In this document: piece by piece, positions 35,002 to 46,848 of the stretch
Layout of the letters: every line of letters begins with the position of its first letter
How positions within the stretch are numbered: position 1 is the first letter of the stretch
From: Copromyces sp. CBS 386.78
Taxonomy: Eukaryota; Ascomycota; Sordariomycetes; Sordariales; Sordariaceae
NCBI GenBank assembly: GCA_030685235.1
Contig: MU839100.1
Coordinates: 372,001-436,000, forward strand
Direction of reading: 5' to 3'
DNA length: 64,000 nt
Notes under the pieces: model-generated
Told to the model about the DNA's origin: nothing
Seen by the model: only the letters and a program-made list of their open reading frames with translations
Database searches by the model: none
Translations under genes and position numbers: made by a program

Positions 35002-36565
35002 GGTTGTGCGGCTGTTCGGTCGGTAACTCGAGGTTTGGCAAGAGGCGAGTGTCGTGCGTGGTCTGGTCGTTACCCGAGAAGCAGTGTAATCCAGGCCTGT
35101 AATCCGAACAATGGTGGCGTCAACCGGTGAGCCCGCCTTTCATGTGGTGTGCAGCAAGAAGGATGTCAAGACACGATATCGAAAGTGGAAGCGGGAGTGG
35201 TGACACAGGGACGGCGAGGTTTAAAGTCTGCCACAGAGGTGGGAAGGATGTCGGGACGGGCAGGGGCCCTGGGTTCCGACGGAAGCTTGGCTGTACCGAT
35301 TGACCACTGGTTTCGCGCGTTTCAGGGGATTGTTCGGAGGAAACAAAACAACGGATTCCAGAGGGTAAAAGTTTGCGTGGGTCCGCACTGCAGTTGCTCC
35401 AACCTGGTCGGTAAATCGGTTTGACTTGCAGATATCTCGACGCCGGATACTTGTTTGCAAATACTGCCCGTAGCAAGTAACAGCGCAACTTCAAAAAGAT
35501 TATATACCTTGACAAGGTTGAAAAAAGTTCGACAACAATGGAAAACTTATGAAAGGAGACCAGGGTGGAGATCAAGATGGGAAAGTGGTAGAAACCACAG
35601 ACACAGGAGATACCGAATGGAAAGGGTGAAGGGAGACAGCCCAGGCTCCCAAAAGTTCCAGAGAGAAGTGGAAGGCTTCCACTTTTATTCTCTCATCCTA
35701 TTAGTCGCCCGCATTGCGCGCCGAGCGTGCCCAGCCGCCGGCCACTTTTCTTTGCTGGGCGTTGCTGTTTCGATGGGCTAATGAGCCACAACTGCTCCCA
35801 CCTTCCGCTTCTTTTTCTTTTGCAGGCTGGGGTCCCTTCTGCCGGCACAGGGCAAAACGGGGCATGACGGGTGGGAGGCAGGTAAGCTGCCATTCACAGT
35901 TGCATTGTGCGGCCATCATTGCCGTGCATTTGGCGGTCATCAGGAACCATTCTTTTCCTGCCCCTGAAGGGGAACGCCCCTACCTAGAACCGCCCAGGCC
36001 GCCTAAAAACCGCACATGGTTCTAGCGCAAGCAGGGACGAAAAAACCTGGCTCCTGGAAAGGGGTTCTTCGTCCCTCCCTGGCCAATGACGTCGCGGAAT
36101 TGCGGCCCACGCGGCCCTACCACGCCCCCACTTCTCTAGAGCCCCAAACTGCGCTGTTTCGAGCCTGTGACGCTGATCCACCGAGGTACCTAACGAAGGA
36201 AGTGTCCGCCAAGCCTGTCTTTGTTCATGCCTGCCCTGGGCGAAAATCCCCCAGATCAATACGGCTTCATCCAAGCGACACACCTGCCCCGCGAAATCAG
36301 AAGGACTGACAGCGGCTGATCGATCACACTGCGACCTCATAACCTCCGCCCGTTAAACTACTCTGGGAAATTGGATTCACCCTTCTCTCGAATATTGTCG
36401 TCATTCGGACCTGGGCTATTCATAATCGACCTTGGCTTACACACCTCCACGGCAGTTGGCCCTGTTAAGTCGTGTTCTTATCGAGATTCGTGCCATTCAC
36501 AGCTTTGGCAACTTTGGCCTTGCCGTCACAACCGACCGACACCAACCACCATACCGACGATTATC
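35002..36565. promoter_or_regulatory. Divergent promoter region between the PAQR and THOC5 genes
   Basis: 1.56 kb with no supported gene. It contains the 5' flanks of both genes; the last 150 bases before 36566 are a pyrimidine- and CA-rich leader. No specific factor sites are claimed. Confidence 0.45.
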
Positions 36566-37347
36566 ATGGCTGCCGAGGGACCCATCACCGATCCCTTGCT
36601 CGTTACGGTTCTTGACACGTCGAGAGCCGCGCGCGAGCAAGCCGTGGTTCTCATTGATGGCATCCAAGAGGCTCTTGATGCCGCAGGAAACGGGCCTCTG
36701 CCTTTGGAAGCCCAGGCGGAAATCTCAAAGCAACAGAAACTGCTTAACACCAACATCGCCCAACTACGCGGTCTACACCGGTCTGCCCATTTCAAGGCAC
36801 GTGAGACCAAGGGCCAGACAGCAGAGGCGCGTCACGAGGTCGACGTGCTCCATCTTCAACTTCAAAACCTCTACTACGAACAAAGACATCTGGAGGGAGA
36901 AATCGCAGCCTGCGAGTCCTTTGAGTTGGTGCCCTCTAACTGTTGTTGGTCGTCTTTCTGCAGAGAGTGATATGCTAACAAAGGTTTCTTTCAGGCATAC
37001 CTACCAAAAGCTTCCACTGATCCCTGTCGATGAATTCCTGGCTCTGCATCCCGAACATGCTGATGACGATGAGAACGACCTCATGGTGGCGCGTATCAAT
37101 CATGAGAGAACCGAGAGAGAGGCCCTTGAGCAGCAGAGGGTCGAGTTGCAGAAGCGCAAACAGAAACTGATTGCCGAAAACAAAAAGCGACGCGACGATC
37201 TGGCCAATCTGGACAAGGATTTGGAGAAGTTCATCGATGTGAGTAGCTCGAGTCGGGTCCCTTTTGTGGAATCATGACGTGAACGCCTGACTAACCCAAG
37301 ACTAGGCCGCGAAACCCATCCAAAAGCTGTTCGAGAAGGTTGTATGA
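36566..37347 (+). CDS. thoc5: THO complex subunit 5 (THOC5/FMIP family), short fungal form
   Basis: Nuclear mRNA-export/THO subunit. Exons 36566-36924, 36995-37238, 37306-37347; intron 1 (donor GTTGGT, acceptor TTTCAG) joins as E-HTYQKL and intron 2 (GTGAGT...ACTAG) is phase 0. Predicted 214 aa. The first 120 residues are helical (LLNTNIAQLRGLHRSAHFKA, then EVDVLHLQLQNLYYEQRHLEGEIAAC), and the family signature HTYQKLPLIPVDEFLALHPE follows directly after intron 1, with a long coiled coil from about 145 to 200. Animal THOC5 is much longer (about 680 aa); the fungal protein keeps only the N-terminal coiled-coil part. The weak intron 1 donor is supported by the signature sequence it restores. Confidence 0.88.
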
Positions 37348-38643
37348 GGCGGCAATCCTTCATGCATCATACCTCACAGTTAATGCACCGCCAAGCGTGA
37401 AAACAACTATGGGCAGCATAGACTTGTGCCTTGTTCACTGGGTGTGTTCTCGCGAGTCATATGATGTGCGTGCCACGCCCGAGGTTTACATCGGCACTGA
37501 TGCCTCCAAAGCAGCTAAAGACCGCCAAAAACAGAGGCTTATCCCACGACGGCTATCCGGTATTGCGCGGCCTGCGAGCTCTTATACTCAAAATATGAGC
37601 CGCATCATCTCAGCGCCACCAGCCTTGCTATGCGTTGCTCATTGCCAACCGGCTATAAGGTGGACGCATTGGCTAAGGGTTTAGGACCGGAGTCGCGTTT
37701 AGTCCTAACTTAAGGACGGACGTATTAATAAGATGGAACCTGCTCGCTTGGTAGGCTGTTCTCTTGTTGTCAAACAAGCATGCCGACTGGAAAGCTGCGT
37801 CGACGTCGGAACCGTACCGACACAAGATCATGAAGCTCAATATCTGTCAACTCTGTCGTCATGGGGAAATTGGAGTTGGGCCAAGGCAGTCATCGCGCAC
37901 GTGGCTTATCATATTAGCCTTGTGAAGTTGGAATGATAGAACAAGAAGCATGCTCACTCTTATAAGCATGCCTGTTCAAGTGTTGTCAACACTCCAACGG
38001 CAAGAAAATGGCTGGGTACAGTGAAATACAACATGTTTGGGGGATGTCTACACCATAGTGGGCTATGTTTTAGCCTGGTACGCTGGACAGGAGGAATAAG
38101 ATCAGTAAGGCGACTGAAACTCTTCATATGAACATCACGGATTACAACATGACGCTTGACCCCTATGGGAGATTGTTCTCGAATTCCCTATCGAGTTTTA
38201 TTCCCACCAATCTTCCAGGGATGTGTACTCTTTCAGTACCTGCATATGGTTTGACTAGTCTCAGTCAGACTCAGCTGGGCCTCCGAAACCCCACTCGCGA
38301 CCCCACCCACCACTTTCTGCGGCAAAGTTCGAGGAGGGGAGACCCACATTTTATGTGGGGCGGGTCCGCTGAAGGGAGTCGACGGGGGTCAATGTGATAA
38401 GAGACTAGGTTTGACAACCATTTTACGCGGTGTGACATGGCTACTGCAAGCTCGCGATTTCTCCGTGATACATGTGGAGATTACTACTCCTTGGGACATG
38501 TGTAATAGACAATCATTGTGTATCAAGCACCGGGTTTTCAGAGAAATTCTCAGGCACGCAGGACCGACCCGGAATAATCTGCGGTTCTTGACGACAAGGC
38601 GTCCTATTCAAGTTGACGACGACTTACCACCAGTGCACCTTCC
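37348..38643. other. Gene-poor stretch left of the MITE
   Basis: No gene supported. A perfect 7-bp stem hairpin CCCACAT-TTT-ATGTGGG lies at 38343-38359, embedded in a G/C-rich patch (about 38275-38395) unlike the surrounding AT-richer DNA. Confidence 0.45.
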
Positions 38644-38646
38644 TTA

Positions 38647-38670
38647 GGGCGCGTTCGTTTCACCAGTAAA
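38647..38670 (+). repeat. Left terminal inverted repeat of the MITE
   Basis: 24 bases pairing with 39289-39312 with a single C/T mismatch at position 6. Confidence 0.85.
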
Positions 38671-39288
38671 CCGTCAGTAAATACCTTCCAGTAAATGCTT
38701 TTTACGTCCCAGTGCATAGACCGCTCGTAAATGGATTTCGTTAGTTAGACCCGCCTAGACTGTGACCCACTTTAGCGTTTACTAGAAGGTATTTACAGAA
38801 CCTGTTCGAGTCGCTGGGAAATGCTGAAACTAGGAAATGCTCTATTACGTGTATTGTAGTGTTGTAATTATCGTGATGCCTTCGCTGCTTGCCCTTGTTA
38901 CCCTTTCTTTTATTATCGTTGAAAATAAGAAGGCTTCTTAGAAGTACTATGATTGTAATCACCTTTACTAATTGACGACGGCGGCGAGCTTCTAGCGTGC
39001 GTGAGGGCATCGCTATGGTTCTGGTGATGAAGTGTGGTTGCGTTGAGGGTTGTTACATGGTGTTGAAAAGTGGGTTGTGATATTTACTGATGGCCATTTC
39101 CACGACTTTGGAGGAGGGGAAATGAATTTCAGTATTTCCAGCGAAATGCGCTGATTTGATTGGCCAGATGGGGGTTGTGGGTCAAAAGATTTATTGGCAC
39201 GGATTTTGCAGCGATTTATTGGCAAATTATTTACTGGCGGCTTCGAATACGACTCAGTAAATCTGGCCAGAAAAGTTTACTGGAGGCA

Positions 39289-39312
39289 TTTACTGGTGAA
39301 ACGAACACGCCC
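39289..39312 (-). repeat. Right terminal inverted repeat of the MITE
   Basis: Reverse complement of the left end except for one base. It carries T where the left end carries C, consistent with cytosine deamination. Confidence 0.85.
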
Positions 39313-39315
39313 TTA

Positions 39316-42295
39316 TTGGAAGTTGATGTGTTAGGCATCCTTTGGTAATCTTGACCGTTCAGGTTGTGTTTGGCCACAGACCCACCCTCAAGCGCCAAGT
39401 CTCGAAGGACCTGTCATCAAAGGGCAGCAGCCCACGTGCGTCCAAAAAGCCACTATCGCCAAGCAGGAACAAGACGTTCAGATGGGGCCTGTCCGATCCT
39501 GTGGTTACAGTGTTGCGTACCTGCGTTTGATGCTGACTAGGTATACCTGGAGCCGGAGTTGGGGGTCGGGGATGTTCAGAGTCCCAACGAATACGGTTGT
39601 TGGAGTTTATCTCGTGGGAAAGGACGATGGTATCAGTCTACCACTACTGCCTGCGAGAGGCACATCCGGTGCATATCAAAGCCATGATGCATTCTTCTCA
39701 TCATCTATCCTTTGTTCTCTTTCTCTAATTCATTCCGCACCTGATCACCAACAGCAAACCCATAATGAAATCCAAGTTTGAGAAGCACCAACGAAGAGAC
39801 CCTGAAATGAAGACCCTTCGGTCAAGTCCTTGTGCAAGGGATGGCCAGCCCGCGAAGAAACAACCTGCGAGGGAATGTCTTGAAGCTTACGCCTTTTCCG
39901 AAGCTCTACATACAATTGATTAGCAGGAATCATGTACTGTGCAGATGTGAGTTTGTGGTACTCAACAAACTCGGGCACAAACAAGGCCGGGGTCTGGCAG
40001 AGAAAGCGGGTTATCACGGATCATATCGTGGTCCTCAACCGCATGATAGGGAGATTACCATGAACTCAAGTACACCAGCTATAGAAAACATTGACGGAGC
40101 TAGCCAAAGGCCACGGCGAAAGAAGGTCGATTAGCGTAAACATAATCAAGTGGCAAGACATCGAACAGGGCAACATGCAGTCCTGAGCGAGCGGGAGATA
40201 GCTGATCCTTACCCGTATCTGATGTTTACGGATCCGAACCGAATTGACAGGCGGGATACCGGAGTGCTAGAAGATCTAGACCGCCAGGGCTTTTCACAAG
40301 GACAAAAAAGAGAAATTGAAAGAACCTAATGCGGAGGGAGCAACACCTAGGGTTAATGAGATCTCAAAGGTCTACGAGTAGAAAACATCAGGATACTTGA
40401 ATCCAACCTGCACTGCTCTGTGTGCCTACCTGTCTCGTAGGATCAATCATCATGGCATGTCAAGCAAGTACCCGTCGAGATAATTTCCCACCCATACTGT
40501 GGAGAACGCATAGGGACATGTGAAACGGGAGCATCAAACACAACCTTCTCCTCACTCGAAGGGATCTCATATCAGCATAAAGCCCATTTGAGTCCAACTA
40601 TCCTAAGAATCCGCAGTATTGAGCAAAGGCGCAGTCGGCTGGTTGCCGTGGCCTAGGAGTCAGTAGACGTTTTGAGATAGACGAACCATCAGGGATAAAT
40701 TCGGCGTTGGAGGCGACGGCCCATTGATGACTAGATATGCTGGATCAATATTCTTTTGTCTTGCAAGGTGACAGAGGGATCTTTTCTGAACGTGTCCTTC
40801 AAAGGGCGACCAGGAAATGCAAAATTGGCGGAACCCCAGGGGAGGTCCGGTTCCTGTCAGATGTGACCGTGTAGAATTGATTGATTCAAGAGTGTGTGTA
40901 ACTGACTCGCCCAGAAGGTCTGGGGGGTGCTGGAGTATCCCAGAGGTGCCCAGAAACCAGTAATCTAGGGGGCTGGGCGGCTAACCCAGATTGAGTATGG
41001 CCAGAAACCCAGATATCCACCCTCTAATCTGACAGTTCCTTTATTCATTTGGGCAAACTAGTCCAAAACATTGTTGGAGAGGCTCAAACGACAGAGGTGA
41101 AAACAAGGTGAAAACGCCACCTTTCAGCCATCTGTTCAAACAAGTACGACCCTTGCAACAACTAACCCTAGAATTCTACGTTTTCAAGAGTATCATCATG
41201 TACTTCTACGCTACACGAAGGCAAGATGGCCGGTCTGCCCCTTGTGGAATACTTCTCAGGATACTTCCACTTGAGATCGGACCACACCACACTGGGATCT
41301 CTTGGCCTCTATGGTCACTTCTTTTGATTTGGTAAATCCCTTTGGTAAGTGCCCGAGTGCTCTGCAGCTGTCCTTGAGGCTGAGATTCCATACGGTACCT
41401 CCCCGCCGATAACGAACCACGGCTCATTTGTGGCTCAAGACACAACAGTGCCTGAACATAGCGAGACATGAGCGGAGCCAACCTGGGCACGTTCCAGATT
41501 CTTCGAAGGATGAGCTCAAGTATATACTTGACGGATTAAGTGCAGTCATAACCACAGAGTACACCTGGAAAGGAGCCCGTTCGGGGTCTGGACTGTGGAG
41601 TTTGTATCCCTCTTACGATACCACGCAGATCAGACGACCGGACACTTCTCTGTTCAATGTTTCGCATTGCGTACTTTAGTACACTACAAACTGAAGACGA
41701 GATGACTGATGCAAAGGCTGGGCATGGACACCAACTTAGGCTGTCTTCGACTTTTACTCGACCGTGGTGCGTGCGTGTATCGGGGTACCAGCTTCCATGC
41801 CTCCCGTCGGTTCAAGGCTGGGGTGGGCGGATAGCAAGACCTACCTACGTCCAGGGATTCAATTTCGAAATTTCAGAATGTTTTACAAGCCCTTGGATCG
41901 ACAGCTCGACTTTCCATTTCACCAACTGCACTTCCAGGTTGTTGTTCCAGGTTGAACATCGCCCTTGTCCCGCCTTCCTTCCTCTCTTCGATTCCTCATT
42001 TTCCTCACACAGTCGCTCCTTCCCATGAACGGTTCCACGCTGCAATTGTGCCCGTGGAAACCGTCTTGTCGAGTCCTGACAGCAAAACTCAACTTTACAA
42101 CCACCCGCGTTTGCCAGTCGATGCTGATCCTGACTGGATTTTGGCCTTTCCTTCGACCTTTTCCCTTTCTCTTTCTCGCCGGCCACGAAACCAGCACAAC
42201 CTTCAGTCCTGATTCGAGTGCACACTTCATTTTCTTACGACACTTATTGTCCCTTTTCGCACCTGGACACATTAACCACACTCTCCAACATCCAG
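39316..42295. other. Gene-poor stretch right of the MITE
   Basis: About 3 kb without a supported gene. Short frames exist but carry no recognisable motif. The final 350 bases are pyrimidine-rich and are probably the promoter and leader of the glycosyltransferase gene. Confidence 0.45.
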
Positions 42296-44589
42296 ATGTT
42301 CCTAATTACGTGGTGTTCCCGGCGCGCCGGCGGTCTGGCTATGGCCGGTACAATATGGCTTTCATATTGGGTTATCTCTGGAGAACGCGGGCATCAACTA
42401 CATGGCTACAAGCAACATGAGTCAATCGACAGTCTTACCTCCAATGCGCCTATCGACAACCCTCTCGGCCCCAGCACCCGGGTCCGCGTGTTCGCCTACT
42501 ACTGCCTTCTCATCCACTTGCTCGTCGTCATATTCCCACTCCGCTCAAACTGGGCCGTTTTCACAATCACCAAGAGCCTTCAGAAGATGGCGCGCATTGC
42601 GGCCGCCAGAGACCTCGATTTTGCCCATCAGCGCCGCGGTTCTTCGACCTCGCTATCGAGCGCCGAAACCCTCACCTCCTCCAGAGACTTGGCTTCAAGT
42701 TCAAGCAGCGAAGCTGGAGAATCCGACATCGAGCTCAGCGTTGACTGCGAAGTGACGCCCAACACCATCATCCATGCCATCGTCATTCCCAATTACAAGG
42801 AAGAAAACGACACGCTAAGGGAAACACTCGAGGTTCTGGCATCGCACCCTCAAGCTCGAGCCGCCTACGATGTGAGTCTCCCATCCCAGATCCGTGCCTG
42901 AACTCAACTTGCTCCCGGCCATGGGAACTTCCCTGCGGCTCCGCTAGTAGGGCTGTAAGAAGAGGAAGCAAAGAGAGAAGTGGAGTCGTGGACTCTGACT
43001 AACGGCTCTTTACCAGGTCTACCTAGCCATGGAACAGCGGGAAAGCAATGTGGAGACCAAGGCCATGTTGCTCGCGAACGAGTTCACGAGACGATTTCGA
43101 TCCATCAGCTTTACCGTACACCCGTCAAACATCCCAGGAGAGTTGCCAGGAAAGGGGAGCAACCTTGCGTGGGCAGCACGACAGCTTAGCCAGAGGTATA
43201 CGCCTGCTCAACGGAAGGATGTTATCGTGACTGGAATCGATGGTAAGTGCCGCGGCGTCGTATTGGAGGGTAGCTTACCGTCCTTAAATCCAACGCCTTC
43301 CGCTCTTGGCTTCTTGCAAGCTTGTTTGCGCATCGTGATTCGCTAACAAGCCACCCCAAAAATGCAGCCGACAGCCATCTCTTGGCCAATTATTTCACGC
43401 TAGTCACCACGATGCACGTGGCGCATCCCCGAACGGCGACGACCACCCTGTATTCGGCGCCGATTATCTTCGACCGGAATGCTCACAATGTGCCTGCTAT
43501 AGTCCGGGTTGCGGACATCATGTGGTCCGCCGCCGGTATGTCGGGATTACACCAAGGCTCGCATGTTGCGCCTCCGACATCAGTGTACTCTCTGCCACTC
43601 GAGTTGGTCGATAGAGTTGGAGGATGGGATTGCGATTCGGAGGCCATTGGAGAGGACCTTCACATGTATCTGAAGTGTTTCTTTGCCCTCAACGGGAACC
43701 TTACCGTCCGAACGGTGTTGAGCCCCGTCAGTCAGACCAACGTTACTGGCGGCGGGCGCGACCAGGGCCTCCCAGGAATCGGCATGGACATGTGGGCCCG
43801 GTATAGACAAGCGCTACGTCACATGTGGGGCGCTTTGGATACGGGCTATGCATTGAGGAAGATGGTTGAGGTCTGGAGGGAAAGAAAGCACACCTCTCGC
43901 GCGTTTCGCCCGCTTCACACATCTCCGTAAGTACTACATATCTGCGGCCTTTCTTTTGGGCGGAAATTTTGTGCTAACCTAACCCCAATCTGATCAGAGA
44001 TGGTTCCGACCGCTACATCCCCCAAGCTCAACTCGATATCTCCAACCGTAGTGGCTTCTTTTCAGACATCGTCACCGATACGTTAGAAGGGCCAGACTAC
44101 ACCCGTATCTTTGTTTTGTTTCATCGACTATTCGAAGCCCATTTCCTGCCAGTGCAGATGACTATCCTGGTGATTGGATCTACGTTGTACCTGTTGCTCG
44201 TAGACGGTGCAGCTGATACGCCTGGCATAGGATGGATATTTGGTGTTTGCAACGTCTTGCGCACCTTTGGATTTGTGGAGGTTGGCCTATACCTCTTTCT
44301 CTACGAAAAGTTCCACAAGATTTGCGTCGAGACTCGTGAGAAGGAGATGGGCGACGCCGGTCTCACCAAGGGCATGCACTTCTCGCACCGAGCGCCCAAG
44401 AAGAACTGGATTGATTATATCATGGTTCCGCTAGTGGCTACGGTATACGGCTCCATTCCTTGCGCTCAAGCTCTGATCTGCCACTTTTGGACGTTGGACC
44501 TCGTCTACACCGTGAGCAAAAAGGTGACCCGACAGAGGGGAAAGTCCGTCTCATCAACACCAAAAATAAAGGTCGAGGCGATGGTATAA
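42296..44589 (+). CDS. Integral-membrane family 2-type glycosyltransferase
   Basis: Exons 42296-42871, 43017-43242, 43368-43926, 43998-44589; introns of 145, 125 and 71 nt with GT-AG ends; predicted 650 aa. Two N-terminal hydrophobic segments lie near residues 8-30 and 65-90. A Ser-rich linker precedes the GT-A-type domain: IHAIVIPNYKEENDTLRETL (nucleotide-binding start), GKGSNLAWAARQL, then VIVTGIDADSHLL with the metal-binding D-x-D, SAPIIFDRN, GGWDCDSEAIGEDLHMYLK (catalytic acid region with ED) and an RYRQALRHMWG segment in the position of the QxxRW-like motif. At least three transmembrane helices close the protein. The domain order is that of processive or membrane GT2 enzymes, but the donor sugar and product are unknown. 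The start could lie further upstream in an unseen exon. Confidence 0.82.
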
Positions 44590-45955
44590 CGAGGAGGGAA
44601 AACTTCCGGCGGCGTTAATTCTTCAGCACTTTTCTTCTTCAGCTCTTCCGATTCCTAGCGTTGTCGCATAACACGCCCTTGGATGACGATGGAGCGAGTT
44701 ATGATTTTAAGCTCGGTTACTTTATCTACTGTCCGACTTCTTGAGGCTCACACGGGATCAGTTGTCTGTGGCCCAGTGCCCTCAGAAGTCAGACCAAATT
44801 ATTCTTTTTTCTATACTTTCCCGGTGGCAGTTCTTCGGACTCCAATATGGGGCTGTTTGATGTACATAAAGGTTACGTTTCGGTTTTGCTCTGCATGGCT
44901 GGGAGCTGGGATTTTGCATCTAGATTCGTATTTCGGTTTTTCTCATGTCTACCGGGTGAGCTAACTGGGAGACCCAAACGGCCTACCTTTCGGCGAGCTA
45001 GGAGATAATCTTAATGTCATTCTTCCAGTTTAGGGCTCTTGTCATAATGGGGGAAGATGAGGAGTACAGGAGGTCATCATCGTGCGTGGGAGATAAATCG
45101 GACTGTCTACCAAACAAAAGGGCGTCCTCAGGGCAGTTACCATGATTGAGACTCAGGGGCGCTCGGACGGTGTTTAAGTTGGCAAAGGTCTGATGTTTTG
45201 TCTGTTATGAGTAGACTACACTCGAAAACTGCATCTATAATCAACATCGAGAACTGCTTCTGAAAGAGATGTCACCTCCTTGTTCTCCTGATTTGAAAAC
45301 GAAGCATGAACTCAACAGAGATGCCTCCAATGACGGTTATGTTGACGAGTCTCTCACTGGAATAATCGGTAGGCTGGATACGTCCGTACACTCACACCAA
45401 CAGAAGGGGCATGTGATGTTAACAAAACGAAGAAGTCCTGTACTACTAATGGACATTCGCTTTGCATAACATTTAGCAGCAACCGATGATACACGAAATC
45501 TCTGAAATGAGCAAGTTTCCCTGCCAATGTTTGTCACATCCGAGCTTACTCGGCCCATACAAAGTTGGAATTCCGAGCGCACTCGGAAGCTGTGGGCTTC
45601 GAGGTCCAATGGCTGACTGGATTGAGCCCTTTGCCGAGACTGGGGGCTGACGAAGCTAAACGGACTCAGAGTGGATTCGATAGTGAAACCATGTCTGATA
45701 GCTCCAAGTGCCGTGTTGACTCGGGGAAAGTATGATCGTAAAGTAGACTGTTACGATAAGATTATGGAGTCTTGATCAAAGACGGGGGCAGTGATCGATA
45801 GAGCACCGGAAGGTCGCGTCGGATATAAAACACACATCATGTCCAGTCATGACCAGTTGTGATCATCTCATAGAGAACTCATCGCAACACAATCGCAACA
45901 CAAACCAACCTACAAGAAACAGTTGCACGCTACTTACCCAACGTATCTAAGCAAG
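44590..45955. other. Intergenic between the glycosyltransferase and DJ-1-like genes
   Basis: No gene supported. The 3' flank is T-rich near 44800, and a CAACAACA-rich leader precedes 45956. Confidence 0.45.
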
Positions 45956-46848
45956 ATGAACGCCAACTCTTCCGCCACAACCAACCATGAAGTGGTGCGC
46001 ATAGGCGTCTTCATCCCCTACGGCGCCCAGCTGCTCGACACAGCATGCATCGACATCTTTGCCTCCATGAGCAGAGAGTACTTTGCCATGATAGGGGAGA
46101 GTATGGTTCCCCCGGGTATCTTTGAGTTGGCGCCTAGTGTTGAGATATTCTGTGAGTTTAGTCCCATGTCCAGCTGTGTCTTCCATGCGATGATCTGCCG
46201 TTAGCAACAGGTTGCTAGGTAGAGATGAAAAGGGGTAACGTAGACTGAACGACCGGCTTAGACATCGGCAAAGTCCCACCCGGCCACCTAATTCCCCTAA
46301 CAGCCTCCATGTCCATCCTCTGCACGCACCGATTCTCCAGTCCCGAAGTCGCCCCGGGAAAGCTCGACATCGTTCTGGTTCCCGGACCGGATCCCAAGCT
46401 CGACCTTTACAGTGATGCAGCTGCTCTGTCGTGGCTGGCCGGACATGCGAACAACGAGACCAAAACGACAGACATCCTAAGCGTCTGCTCAGGCATCTAC
46501 CTCTGCGGAGCCGCAGGTATCCTCAAAGGCAAAAAAGCATGCGGACCGCGAGGGCTGCAGGGAGATCTCCGGACCAGATTTGAGAGCCAGGAGGTGATTT
46601 GGGTTGGGGAGGAACTGAGGTGGGTGGGGGATGGGAATTTGTGGTCCGGTGGTTTGTCTTTACCCTTTCCGTCCTGCCTTTCCCGAGAATATCGGACTAT
46701 GACTGATGAGACGATAGGAGGCGTAACGAATGGCAATGATCTCGTTGCGGCTTACACGAGACAGAGCCGTCACTTTCCGGGTCCCGTGGCTGAGTTGGGA
46801 TTGAAGTTCGTTGAGGTGGATGAGAGGCCACAGAGGTATGAGGATTGA
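45956..46848 (+). CDS. DJ-1/PfpI-family protein
   Basis: Exons 45956-46151, 46262-46651 and 46718-46848, giving 238 aa; using the next AG three bases later (exon from 46721) gives 237 aa. Intron 1 joins as EIF-YIGKVPPG. The fold is a class I glutamine amidotransferase-like flavodoxin fold: VRIGVFIPYGAQLLDTACID at the first strand, LDIVLVPGPDP, the nucleophile elbow DILSVCSGIYLCGAAGILKG with the reactive Cys near residue 140, ACGPRGL and a C-terminal VTNGNDLVAAYTRQ. The domain order is that of fungal ThiJ/PfpI-like proteins, which include isonitrile-hydratase-like and glyoxalase-like enzymes. The reaction cannot be assigned from sequence. ATG chosen as the first in frame. Confidence 0.85.

Larger units (their letters stand above)
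38647..39312. mobile_element. Harbinger-like MITE (666 bp, TTA target duplication)
   Basis: A non-autonomous DNA transposon. The ends are inverted repeats: the left 24 bases GGGCGCGTTCGTTTCACCAG-TAAA and the reverse complement of the right end differ at one position. The element is flanked by a direct TTA on both sides (38644-38646 and 39313-39315), the 3-bp duplication typical of PIF/Harbinger insertions. Inside, CCAGTAAA motifs repeat near both ends (38663-38670, 38688-38695; as TTTACTGG or TTTATTGG at 39190, 39215, 39230, 39276 and 39289), a pattern seen for transposase-binding sites. No transposase-like reading frame is present, so it would need a helper element. Confidence 0.8.

Noticed and set aside
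40900..41040. Possible second MITE with repeated CCCAGA/CCAGAAACC words
   Set aside because: No matching inverted ends or target duplication could be found.
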